Source of the DNA: a virus
Direction: 5' to 3' (one strand)
IMG/VR virus record: IMGVR_UViG_3300020281_000042
Span: 1-44,350 of that record
Length of the DNA stretch: 44,350 nucleotides
Shown: positions 14,582 through 21,997 of the stretch, piece by piece
Layout of the letters: each line of letters starts with the position of its first letter
Position numbering within the stretch: the stretch's first letter is position 1
Notes under the pieces: model-generated
What the model was told of the DNA's origin: nothing
What the model saw: the letters and a program-made list of their open reading frames with translations, nothing else
The model's database searches: none
Position numbers and translations under genes: made by a program

Positions 14582-14925
14582 TGCGTAAGATCGAACGTCA
14601 AATGATCAGCGCCGTCCAAGATCGCAAGGACTGGCGCAACGATAACACCGAGGTGTTGTACTCACCATCACGTAACGTGTCGTGTGTGTACCTACACAGG
14701 AACCTCATTGCTACAATTAGCAAGGACGAGGTAGAAATCTACGATGGTGGTTGGCAATCCAACACTACCAAATCACGTCTCAATGCTATCATCAACGGGT
14801 TGTGTGATGGCTACAATCAAGGTGTGTACCAACGTGACTTCACCTGGTACATACAAGATGACGAGGATGGTGCTGACTTCACCATTCCTTTCCAACACGG
14901 TTACACTTTCAAACGCTTATCATGA
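14581..14925 (+). CDS. Conserved early cyanophage protein, 114 aa
   Basis: The protein begins MRKIERQMISAVQDRKDWRNDNTEV, continues with a VYLHRNLIATI strand pair and an acidic VEIYDGGWQSNTTKSRLNAII segment, and ends in aromatic strands. The MRKIE(R/Q)QM...AIQ.RKDW and W-x-(S/T)-N-T-T-K-S-R-L motifs recur in cyanophage early genes. The role is unknown; the basic N-terminal helix suggests nucleic acid or protein binding. It overlaps the next gene by ATGA. Confidence 0.65.
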   Translation: MRKIERQMISAVQDRKDWRNDNTEVLYSPSRNVSCVYLHRNLIATISKDEVEIYDGGWQSNTTKSRLNAIINGLCDGYNQGVYQRDFTWYIQDDEDGADFTIPFQHGYTFKRLS

Positions 14926-15110
14926 TCCACACTGACAAGTACTACGCACAGCCTACTGTGTTCAAGCTCGTTACATGTCTCGAAGACAAGCACGTACAGC
15001 TGGACACACACGGTGACGTGTCAAAGATGCAAAGCATCACAGGTAAGATAGGCAACACGTACATGCGTGCTGTGTCCTATGTATCCAACGACGCTGCTGC
15101 TTACCCATGA
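14922..15110 (+). CDS. Small early protein, 62 aa
   Basis: The protein reads MIHTDKYYAQPTVFKLVTCLEDKHVQLDTHGDVSKMQSITGKIG, mixing short strands and a helix. It is coupled at both ends by ATGA overlaps, which favours it being real. No family was recognised. Confidence 0.55.
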   Translation: MIHTDKYYAQPTVFKLVTCLEDKHVQLDTHGDVSKMQSITGKIGNTYMRAVSYVSNDAAAYP

Positions 15111-15244
15111 GAATCACACTACTCGCAATCACTGTGTTTGTTGGCCTGCACATTGGGCTGACAGCCATGGACAACCTCAAGGACATGCAAGACAAACGCA
15201 TGGCCGCATACTGTAAAGTTGACCCATCACTATGTGACAAGTGA
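15107..15244 (+). CDS. Small membrane-anchored early protein, 45 aa
   Basis: An N-terminal hydrophobic helix (ITLLAITVFVGLHIGLTAM) is followed by a charged tail with two cysteines (YCKVDPSLCDK). It could be a single-pass inner-membrane peptide. ATGA coupling upstream and a GTGA overlap downstream support translation. Confidence 0.55.
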   Translation: MRITLLAITVFVGLHIGLTAMDNLKDMQDKRMAAYCKVDPSLCDK

Positions 15245-15417
15245 CTTACATCTTCAAGGACACAGATTCATACCATCGACTGATACGTATGACTGGTGAC
15301 TCGCAGCTTGCAGCACAATGCAGGCTGCCTGTTGGTGCCTGGTCATGTATCTTCAAGGACGATGGTGGCATCATCTACAATGCCAACTCTGACAACACAT
15401 TCACTCGAATCAACTAA
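15241..15417 (+). CDS. Small early protein with GTG start, 58 aa
   Basis: GTG at 15241 overlaps the previous TGA (GTGA) and opens a frame reading MTYIFKDTDSYHRLIRMTGDSQLAAQCRLPVGAWSCIFKDDGGII. It contains a repeated (Y/C)IFKD element, near both ends. Its stop overlaps the next ATG (TAATG). It is missed if only ATG starts are considered. The function is unknown. Confidence 0.55.
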   Translation: MTYIFKDTDSYHRLIRMTGDSQLAAQCRLPVGAWSCIFKDDGGIIYNANSDNTFTRIN

Positions 15418-15629
15418 TGAAACAAGAGGAATACATCTTGGCTTTTTTCAAGGACGAGGGGAAACCACAAAGCCCATCAATGGTTTACGATTCTCTTCCT
15501 GAGCATTGGCCGATCACCTCTGTCCGCCGTGCAATAACTAACCTAACAACAGCCGGTGAGTTAGTAAAAACTAACAGCACCGTGACTGGTATGTACGGTA
15601 AACCTGAACACCTCTGGAGTTTGAAATGA
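15417..15629 (+). CDS. Winged-helix-like DNA-binding protein, 70 aa
   Basis: The pattern SPSMVYDSLPEHWPITSVRRAITNLTTAGELVKTNSTVTGMYGKPEHLWSL reads as a winged helix-turn-helix: a positioning helix, the recognition helix TSVRRAITNLTTAGEL, then a two-stranded wing ending with an aromatic. It is a likely early transcription regulator acting on phage or host promoters. The whole protein is one domain. The ATGs are coupled on both sides. Confidence 0.7.
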   Translation: MKQEEYILAFFKDEGKPQSPSMVYDSLPEHWPITSVRRAITNLTTAGELVKTNSTVTGMYGKPEHLWSLK

Positions 15630-15745
15630 TCTGGTCTGAATCTAACATCATCTTTGCCATCGTCGGTATGGTAGGATTGTTCAGCACTGCTGTTATCTGG
15701 CAGCGTGCAAATCGTATCACCGGGAGGTACTATGGAAAAAAGTAA
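15626..15745 (+). CDS. Small membrane peptide, 39 aa
   Basis: MIWSESNIIFAIVGMVGLFSTAVIW is a single hydrophobic helix followed by a basic tail, QRANRITGRYYGKK. It starts at an ATGA overlap and carries, near its end, the GGGAGG ribosome site for the next gene. The function is unknown. Confidence 0.5.
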   Translation: MIWSESNIIFAIVGMVGLFSTAVIWQRANRITGRYYGKK

Positions 15746-15944
15746 ATCACTAGATGACAATTTCTTTATTAAGAATGCCATCCTTTGTTGGCTACACCAC
15801 TATGGTGATCAAGGTCACAGATGGAATGACATCTACAAGGAGTTAGCTCAACGTGACACATACATTAACATGGAGTCTAATGATGCAAAGCCCAAGCCAC
15901 GTCCAGCCAGACGACGCAAACCCAAGGTCGCAACAACCGCTTGA
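15732..15944 (+). CDS. Small early protein, 70 aa
   Basis: The start at 15732 is chosen because a good ribosome site, GGGAGG, lies at the right distance upstream. The protein reads MEKSKSLDDNFFIKNAILCWLHHYGDQGHRWNDIYKELAQRD and ends with a proline and arginine rich tail (KPKPRPARRRKPKV). A helical domain with a basic tail suggests nucleic acid binding. It overlaps the next frame by about 65 bases. Confidence 0.55.
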   Translation: MEKSKSLDDNFFIKNAILCWLHHYGDQGHRWNDIYKELAQRDTYINMESNDAKPKPRPARRRKPKVATTA

Positions 15945-16107
15945 TCTTTCACACTCACCATTGCGCGAGTACGAGATCACCCTGTCAAGTGGCGAGGTCA
16001 TGTATATCCTCGCCGCCAATTCTGAAGAAGCCGCATGGGATGCTTTGGAATTGTCCATGGACAGAACTTGTAAACTGACTAACGTAAGACGCACCGATGA
16101 GTGGTAA
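15880..16107 (+). CDS. Small early protein, 75 aa
   Basis: The conserved part is REYEITLSSGEVMYILAANSEEAAWDALELSMDRTCKLTNVRRTDEW. This beta-alpha-beta shape, with AA(N/S)SEE-AAW-ALEL in the helix, recurs in small cyanophage proteins. The first 30 residues are low complexity and the start is uncertain (tandem ATGs at 15880 and 15883). It overlaps the next ATG by 11 bases. Confidence 0.55.
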   Translation: MMQSPSHVQPDDANPRSQQPLDLSHSPLREYEITLSSGEVMYILAANSEEAAWDALELSMDRTCKLTNVRRTDEW

Positions 16108-16411
16108 GAAACCCTACTTCCCAAACAACTGGAAGAAGTTCAAGGAGGCACCTGCTGAGTTGTTCGAGCCTCACACGTTTGAAGAGATCATGGATTGGAA
16201 GATCGCGGCATGGGAACTACCCTCTGATGTATGCTGTGTCATACGTGCAACTAACCTCAAAACTATGAAGGTAAAGGAGCATGTATACAAACGCCAGCAC
16301 GCTGCTGAAGCCAAGGTCAGGGACTACATGGAGAAGCTTTCACATGAGTTCGTTGTCTGTACCCATGATACAATCCACTACGTTCACCCTTCCAACATCT
16401 ACGATGACTGA
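16097..16411 (+). CDS. Conserved early cyanophage protein, 104 aa
   Basis: The N-terminus (YFPNNWKKFKEAPAELFEPHTFEEIMDWKIAAWELPSDVCCVIR) followed by KTMKVKEHVYKRQHAAEAKVRDYMEK is a conserved pattern in marine phage early regions. A beta hairpin plus helix after it reads like a small single-domain protein. No role is known. It is coupled at the end by an 8-base overlap with the next ATG. Confidence 0.65.
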   Translation: MSGKKPYFPNNWKKFKEAPAELFEPHTFEEIMDWKIAAWELPSDVCCVIRATNLKTMKVKEHVYKRQHAAEAKVRDYMEKLSHEFVVCTHDTIHYVHPSNIYDD

Positions 16412-16541
16412 CGCTACTTTCAACTTCCGTCTTGATACGTTGATTGAAGAAATCAACATGCATCCACACAAGGATGAAGTGATCCAGCTCCTGCATGAGC
16501 AGGTCATGGACGACAAGCAAACCCAATACTTTGACGACTAA
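16404..16541 (+). CDS. Small early protein immediately before the RNA polymerase, 45 aa
   Basis: MTDATFNFRLDTLIEEINMHPHKDEVIQLLHEQVMDDKQTQYFDD is an acidic two-helix peptide. Its TAA abuts the TTG start of the RNA polymerase with no gap, so the polymerase is translated by re-initiation after it. Small peptides before the polymerase gene are usual in cyanopodoviruses. Confidence 0.55.
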   Translation: MTDATFNFRLDTLIEEINMHPHKDEVIQLLHEQVMDDKQTQYFDD

Positions 16542-18881
16542 TTGGCAACACCCGCAGAGATCAGTGCTCAGGTTGATCTTGAGCGAGAACAGATACGTCA
16601 AGGACTAGAAAAGCTCCACGACAACACCACAAAACTACAGGACAAAGAGTATGCCAGCGCTACTGCCTATGGCGTGGCTTCTATTGAGCAGCTTATGCCT
16701 CTTGTGGTGGCACGTATTCAGCACACTACCAATCGCATAAAAGAGGGCAAAACTGGTGTTGCCTTTAGGCAGATACAACAGTATCTGGCTGACATTGAGG
16801 CTGAAGCTGCTGCTGCAATCTCATGTAAGGTAGTATTTGATAAGGTCTTTGCCACAAAGAAAGCATCAGCACTTGTACCAAATGTCACCGATGCTATCGG
16901 CCAGGCGGTTGAGAATGAGTGCATGATGCGGCACTACGAGAACAAGGTTCCAGGTCTGCTACATACAATCAAGCAGAACTACTTCCACAAGGCCAGTGGT
17001 ACCCACCAGAAAGTCAAGGTCATCACTACATTGATGAACCGTTATGACGTACCACACTGGCAATGCTGGGGACGTGCCAACAGGGTCAAACTTGGTGGCT
17101 GGCTGTTGGATTGCATCTGCGAGGTAAGTGGTTGGTTCTTGATAGACATGCGGCAGCATGGTAACAAGCGTGTGAACTACGTGATCCCATCACCTGAGTT
17201 CATGCAGATCAAGGACAAGATCATGGCCCAGGCGGAGCTGTTCAGCCCGTTGGCGTGGCCGATGCTGATTCCACCTAACGACTGGGACACCGAAAGGCCA
17301 GGTGGGTACTTGCTTAACGAGGTCATGCGTGGATACGACATGGTCCGTAGGGGCGATCCCACATGTATACAGGGAGAAACACCAATCAGCTTTCTGAACA
17401 AGATTCAGAAGGTTGCATACACTCTCAATCCGTTCGTCGTGGGTGTCGCAAAGACATTTATGGAACGACGTATTGAAGTAGGTAAGTTTGTCCCTCAAGT
17501 AGAGATGCCTCTACCACCCAAACCTGCTGACATTGATGACAACAAGGACAGTGAAATGTCCTATCGTCGTGCAGCAGCAGAGGCATATAACTACAACGCA
17601 CAAGCGTTTCAGCGGTCATGTCGTACAAGGATGACCATGAACGCAGTGAAAGTATTCGAGGATGTAGACAAGTTCTACATTCCTTGGAGCTTCGATTACA
17701 GAGGTAGGGCTTACCCTATCCCAGCCTTTCTTACTCCACAAGATACGGACTTCGGTAAGTCATTACTTAAGTTCCATGAGGGGTCGTTCATGACACCCGA
17801 GGCAGAAGATTGGCTAGCCTTCCAGGTCGCCACAACCTATGGCCTGGACAAGGCACCCATGCAAGAACGTCTTAAATGGGCAGATGACAACAAAGACCTG
17901 ATCGAGCGTATAGCTACTGATCCGCTGGGTTGTCTTCACGAATGGGAGGTCGCAGATGAACCCTGGACTTTCTTGGCAGCATGTGATGAGTACTTTCATT
18001 GCATAATCAAGTGTGATCGTCATTACACGAACCTGCCAGTAGCTGTTGACGCTACATGTAGTGGTCTGCAAATACTTGCAGGTCTTGCACGTGATGCATC
18101 GACAGCAGAGCTAGTGAATGTTCTTCCCAGTGATAAACCTCAGGATGCATACAAGGTTATTGCTGAACAAGCTAAGCCTCATGTACCTGTGTCTATCCGT
18201 CCACACATGGATAGGAAGACGACCAAAAGAACGGTCATGACGGTGCCTTACAATGCTAAACCTTTCTCGAATCGAGGCTACATACGTGAAGCTCTGAAAG
18301 AGAAAGGTGTAGAAGTTGAGAAGGATGACCTCACTGCAACTGTCAAGGCTGTACGTGATGCCATGGACGTCATTGTCCCTGGTCCCATGAAGGTCATGAA
18401 GTGGATTGAGAAGGAGGTCGGTAAGGCTATCGACCGTGGCGCTACAAGCCTGACCTGGATGACACCATCTGGTTTCACAGTCAAACAAAAGCTGATGAAG
18501 CCTAAGGTTGCTACTATTGAGTTGCAACTGATGGGTCGTTGTAAGATCAGGGTTGCCACGGAAGATGGAGACAAGGTAGATAAGAACCACCACAAGAACG
18601 CAACAGCGCCAAATCTTATCCATTCCCTTGATGCAAGCCTCCTTCACCTATCTGCACTACGCTTCAACGCACCGATTTCCCTCATACACGACTCGGTTTT
18701 ATGTCGTGCTACTGACATGTCTGTACTTTCAGCCATTGTTCGTGAAACATACATGCACCTATTTGCGGAGCATGACTACTTGACCACCTTTGCTCACTAC
18801 ATTGAAGCAGAGACAGAACCACCGATCATCGATACGCTGAAACCAGCGAACGTGATTGACTCCACCTATTTCTTTTGTTAA
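16542..18881 (+). CDS. T7-type single-subunit RNA polymerase
   Basis: This is the phage-encoded enzyme that transcribes middle and late genes. Palm motifs are intact: DYRGRAYP; motif A VDATCSG with D503; motif B KRTVMTVPYN with K562 and Y570, matching T7 K631 and Y639; motif C HSLDAS with D697; and the following IHDSVL. The C-terminus STYFFC resembles the aromatic T7 end. At 779 residues it is shorter than T7 (883), as in other cyanophages. TTG at 16542 directly follows a TAA, and no ATG precedes a conserved block better. It opens the replication operon. Confidence 0.93.
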   Translation: MATPAEISAQVDLEREQIRQGLEKLHDNTTKLQDKEYASATAYGVASIEQLMPLVVARIQHTTNRIKEGKTGVAFRQIQQYLADIEAEAAAAISCKVVFDKVFATKKASALVPNVTDAIGQAVENECMMRHYENKVPGLLHTIKQNYFHKASGTHQKVKVITTLMNRYDVPHWQCWGRANRVKLGGWLLDCICEVSGWFLIDMRQHGNKRVNYVIPSPEFMQIKDKIMAQAELFSPLAWPMLIPPNDWDTERPGGYLLNEVMRGYDMVRRGDPTCIQGETPISFLNKIQKVAYTLNPFVVGVAKTFMERRIEVGKFVPQVEMPLPPKPADIDDNKDSEMSYRRAAAEAYNYNAQAFQRSCRTRMTMNAVKVFEDVDKFYIPWSFDYRGRAYPIPAFLTPQDTDFGKSLLKFHEGSFMTPEAEDWLAFQVATTYGLDKAPMQERLKWADDNKDLIERIATDPLGCLHEWEVADEPWTFLAACDEYFHCIIKCDRHYTNLPVAVDATCSGLQILAGLARDASTAELVNVLPSDKPQDAYKVIAEQAKPHVPVSIRPHMDRKTTKRTVMTVPYNAKPFSNRGYIREALKEKGVEVEKDDLTATVKAVRDAMDVIVPGPMKVMKWIEKEVGKAIDRGATSLTWMTPSGFTVKQKLMKPKVATIELQLMGRCKIRVATEDGDKVDKNHHKNATAPNLIHSLDASLLHLSALRFNAPISLIHDSVLCRATDMSVLSAIVRETYMHLFAEHDYLTTFAHYIEAETEPPIIDTLKPANVIDSTYFFC

Positions 18882-19444
18882 TGGCACGCAACACCATCGT
18901 AACTGAACAGCCCGTTGTCCTCGAAGGATTCCAGGCAGTACTGAAGCCCGGCAAGTACGGGTACAACCTGAAGGCCGTAGTCGGCCAGGACGTCGTTGAC
19001 CAGCTCGAAGCCGAGCGGGCCGATTGTCTGAAGTGGGCTGAATCAAAGCTTGCTAACCCGAAGCGTTCGACTCTCAAGCCTGAACCCTGGGAAGAGGTAG
19101 CCGAAGGCAAGTATACCGTGAAGTTCTCCTGGAATGAGGAGATGAAGCCTGGTATTGTTGATACCGAAGGCACCCCAATCGAAGATGAGAACACACCGCT
19201 GTACTCTGGTTGCAAGGTCAAGCTGGCCTTCTTCCAAAAGCCTTACATCCTGAAGGACAAGGTGACCTATGGCACCAGCCTGAAGCTGCAAGGCGTCCAG
19301 GTCGTGACCCTGTCTACCTCTGCTGGTGTTGACACTGGCGACATGGATGACGTGGATGTAGCCGAGTTGTTCGGCAAGACCAAAGGATTTAAGACATCTG
19401 AACCTGCTGTCACACCCGCACCTGAGGATGACGTAGACTTCTGA
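18881..19444 (+). CDS. Single-stranded DNA-binding protein (T7 gp2.5-like)
   Basis: The 187-residue protein has an OB-fold-like body with alternating strands (KYTVKFSWNEEM, CKVKLAFFQKPYI, KLQGVQVVTLS). It ends in a strongly acidic tail closed by phenylalanine (PEDDVDF), the signature of T7 gp2.5, through which it contacts polymerase and helicase. It coats unwound DNA and stimulates annealing. The ATG at 18881 overlaps the polymerase stop (TAATG) and is preferred to the in-frame TTG two codons upstream. Confidence 0.85.
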   Translation: MARNTIVTEQPVVLEGFQAVLKPGKYGYNLKAVVGQDVVDQLEAERADCLKWAESKLANPKRSTLKPEPWEEVAEGKYTVKFSWNEEMKPGIVDTEGTPIEDENTPLYSGCKVKLAFFQKPYILKDKVTYGTSLKLQGVQVVTLSTSAGVDTGDMDDVDVAELFGKTKGFKTSEPAVTPAPEDDVDF

Positions 19445-19797
19445 TGGCTTTCCGATCCGGTCTCGAAGAGAGGATCGCTGATCTTCTCGTAGAACTGGGT
19501 GTCAAGTATGAGTACGAAAGTACAAAGGTTCCCTATGTAATCCAACATAATTACACGCCTGACTTCATTCTTCCGAATGGAGTTTGGCTTGAAGCCAAGG
19601 GTTACTGGGACTCCAAGGACCGAAAGAAGATCAAGTCAGTCATCGAACAAAACCCTGACATTGATCTTCGGATGGTCTTTCAGGCACCGTTCAATACAAT
19701 CTCAAAAAAATCGAAGACGACGTACGCACAGTGGTGCGATAAGCTTGGTATCAAGTGGACGTCCTTCGCAAATATCCCTATCGATTGGCTCTTGTGA
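19444..19797 (+). CDS. Endonuclease I, Holliday junction resolvase (T7 gp3-like)
   Basis: The PD-(D/E)XK nuclease core is complete: an early acidic helix SGLEERIADLL, then YTPDFIL with D40 and WLEAKGY with E50 and K52. T7 endonuclease I uses the equivalent Glu, Asp, Glu and Lys. The length of 117 fits (T7 149). It resolves branched replication intermediates and helps degrade host DNA. It is coupled by TGATG to the SSB gene and by GTGA to the primase-helicase. Confidence 0.92.
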   Translation: MAFRSGLEERIADLLVELGVKYEYESTKVPYVIQHNYTPDFILPNGVWLEAKGYWDSKDRKKIKSVIEQNPDIDLRMVFQAPFNTISKKSKTTYAQWCDKLGIKWTSFANIPIDWLL

Positions 19798-21389
19798 GCG
19801 ACTCTGAATTTATCAGGCATATACCTTGCCCGGAGTGTGGATCATCTGATGCAAACAGTATCTACACGGACGGGCACGAGTATTGTCACAAATGTAACTA
19901 TTTCAAACCTGCGGAAGGATCCGCTACAAATCACACTCACCATTCCGTGCAACATGTACGACTACAAGGATCAGCCGGAAGGCTGCACTCCAGGGGGATC
20001 ACAGAGAAAACATGTGAACTCTTCAAAACCTACCGAGACGGAGAACTTCTACGCCACTATTACTTCGATGGCACTGGATCGCCTGTTGGCGCGAAAGTAA
20101 GGACACCGAAGAAGGAGTTTCGCTGCGAGGGTGAGGTCAAAACCCTCTTTGGGATGCAGAACTACCGTCACAAGACGTCTAACAAGACACAAAAGCTTGT
20201 GATTACAGAGGGCGAGATGGACGCTATGTCCGTCTGGGAAGCCCAACCACACTGGGACGTAGTATCCGTGCCAAACGGAGCTGCTGCCGCTAAGAAAGCT
20301 ATTCAAAACAACTACGAATGGCTCCAGTATTACGACAAGATTGTCCTCTTCTTCGATAACGATGAAGCAGGCCACAAAGGCGCTGAGGAAGCTGCCGGTG
20401 TGATGCCACCTGGCAAGGTTTTCATCGGCTTCCTAGACGATTACAAGGATGCCTCAGAGGCTTTACAGGCTGGCGACACCGAAGCAATTCGAGCTGTCTG
20501 TAACTTTCAGCACACTCAATACAAACCAGACGGGATTGTTGATGCCAAGTCGTTAATCGACGTCATCACAACTCCCTCCCCACCATCAGATCATGACTAC
20601 CCCTTTCAAGGACTACAAAACAAGCTTCACGGGATCAGGTACGGAGAGCTTGTCACGATTACTGCGGGATCAGGGATTGGCAAATCGTCCTTCTGTCGCG
20701 ACTTATGTACTCACCTGCTTAACAAAGGAGAACGGGTCGGTTACTTGGCACTTGAAGAGTCAAACCGCCGTACAGCTCTCGGACTTATGTCAGCAGCAGT
20801 CGGACGAAGCCTCCACCTTGGAGAGCATGATCGATCTGAGCTAGTTGAAGCGTTCGATAACACGATCGCGAACTGGAACCTGCATTTGTTTGATGGCTTC
20901 GGGTCTTATGACCCTGACCACATCTACAACCGTATCGAATACATGGCAAGCGGCCTTGAAACCAAGGTTGTTTTCCTCGATCACTTGTCAATCCTGCTAT
21001 CTGGCCTCGACGGTATCAACGACGAGCGCAAGATGATTGACCAGACAATGACAAAACTTAGATCCCTTACTGAGAGGACAGGGATTTCACTATTTCTTGT
21101 ATCTCACTTACGTAGGACTTCTGGCGATGTCAATCACGAGGAAGGAGCCCGCGTCACACTTGGACAGCTTAGAGGATCTGCTTCTATTGCTCAACTCAGC
21201 GACGCATGTATTGCGCTCGAAAGAGATCAGCAGAGTGGACCTGAATCAAGCTCTACGACTGTGCGCGTCCTTAAAAATCGATATTCAGGCGAAGTTGGTG
21301 TCGCCTGTAAGCTGAATTACGACCTATCTACCTGCAAATTCCATGAAACTGCAATCGAAGCCGAGTTTGACGCAACAACTGATTTCTAA
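19794..21389 (+). CDS. Primase-helicase (T7 gp4-like), GTG start
   Basis: This fused enzyme makes primers and unwinds the fork. Numbering from GTG 19794, the zinc site is C12, C15, C31 and C34 (IPCPECGSSD, HEYCHKCN). The TOPRIM primase has TEGEMDA with E139 and FDNDEAG with D188 and D190. The helicase has Walker A GSGIGKSS (292-299) and Walker B VVFLDH. The C-terminus TTDF carries the acidic-plus-Phe tail that contacts polymerase. GTG 19794 gives MSDSEFIRHIPC, matching the T7 start; an ATG at 19755 would add 13 unlikely residues. Length 531, T7 566. Confidence 0.93.
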   Translation: MSDSEFIRHIPCPECGSSDANSIYTDGHEYCHKCNYFKPAEGSATNHTHHSVQHVRLQGSAGRLHSRGITEKTCELFKTYRDGELLRHYYFDGTGSPVGAKVRTPKKEFRCEGEVKTLFGMQNYRHKTSNKTQKLVITEGEMDAMSVWEAQPHWDVVSVPNGAAAAKKAIQNNYEWLQYYDKIVLFFDNDEAGHKGAEEAAGVMPPGKVFIGFLDDYKDASEALQAGDTEAIRAVCNFQHTQYKPDGIVDAKSLIDVITTPSPPSDHDYPFQGLQNKLHGIRYGELVTITAGSGIGKSSFCRDLCTHLLNKGERVGYLALEESNRRTALGLMSAAVGRSLHLGEHDRSELVEAFDNTIANWNLHLFDGFGSYDPDHIYNRIEYMASGLETKVVFLDHLSILLSGLDGINDERKMIDQTMTKLRSLTERTGISLFLVSHLRRTSGDVNHEEGARVTLGQLRGSASIAQLSDACIALERDQQSGPESSSTTVRVLKNRYSGEVGVACKLNYDLSTCKFHETAIEAEFDATTDF

Positions 21390-21483
21390 ACCTAAGCCTC
21401 CTACTGAGGAAATGGTTCGCCGTGCTCAGTTTGTGGACAAAACATACCAATGGAAAAATGCTGGTCTTCGATCTGGAAAGTGA
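21343..21483 (+). CDS. Possible small overlapping gene, 46 aa
   Basis: ATG 21343 opens a frame reading MKLQSKPSLTQQLISKPKPPTEEMVRRAQFVDKTYQWKNAGLRSGK. It spans the gap between helicase and polymerase genes and overlaps both (47 and 26 bases). It is basic and possibly helical. The bridging position is typical of small T7-like genes, but no homologue is recognised. Confidence 0.4.
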   Translation: MKLQSKPSLTQQLISKPKPPTEEMVRRAQFVDKTYQWKNAGLRSGK

Positions 21484-21997
21484 CGGACTGTTAGATGATG
21501 TCACCTGTATCCACTGTCTTGTTATCTACGATTCGGAGGCTGACAAGACTTATATCTACAACGACCAGGGTGATCAGGAACCCATCACTCGTGGTGTTCA
21601 GCTCTTGGAAGATGCTGAAATTATTTGTGGTCACAACGTTATTGGTTACGACATACCGTGCCTCCGAAAAATTTATGCCTGGTTCAACCCGAAGGGGCTT
21701 GTAGTAGACACGCTTCTGCTATCACGCCTGTACCACGCGGACATGTTGGACCTGGACCGTGGTCCCAAGTCAAAAGGCAAGTACCTCGGGCGCTGGAAAG
21801 AAATGCCCTCATACATGTGGGGTAGACACAGCCTTGAGAGTTACGGCTACCGACTGAATGAGTTCAAAGGCTCATTCGGTAAGGACACTGACTGGAAAAA
21901 CTGGTCACAAGATATGCAGGATTACTGCGTACAAGATGTAAACGTCACTAAAAAACTATGCGATCACTTCCACCCCTACCTGACTGGGTCGCGTTAG
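21458..21997 (+). CDS. DNA polymerase, 3'-5' exonuclease part (split T7 gp5)
   Basis: The start at 21458 gives MLVFDLESDGLL, matching the T7 gp5 start MIVSDIEADALL. Exo motif I has D5 and E7, motif II is CGHNVIGYD, and motif III is YCVQDVNVTKKL with the catalytic tyrosine and aspartate. HSLESYGYRLNEFKG is also conserved. The protein ends at TAG 21995-21997, just where T7 gp5 continues into its polymerase domain. The second half follows as an overlapping frame from ATG 21958. Proofreading would thus be a separate 179-residue subunit unless frameshifting or a sequence error joins them. Confidence 0.85.
   Translation: MLVFDLESDGLLDDVTCIHCLVIYDSEADKTYIYNDQGDQEPITRGVQLLEDAEIICGHNVIGYDIPCLRKIYAWFNPKGLVVDTLLLSRLYHADMLDLDRGPKSKGKYLGRWKEMPSYMWGRHSLESYGYRLNEFKGSFGKDTDWKNWSQDMQDYCVQDVNVTKKLCDHFHPYLTGSR

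Noticed and set aside
18111-18647. 178-codon minus-strand frame inside the RNA polymerase gene
   Set aside because: It lies entirely beneath conserved polymerase motifs and shows no domain; all genes in the window are on the plus strand.
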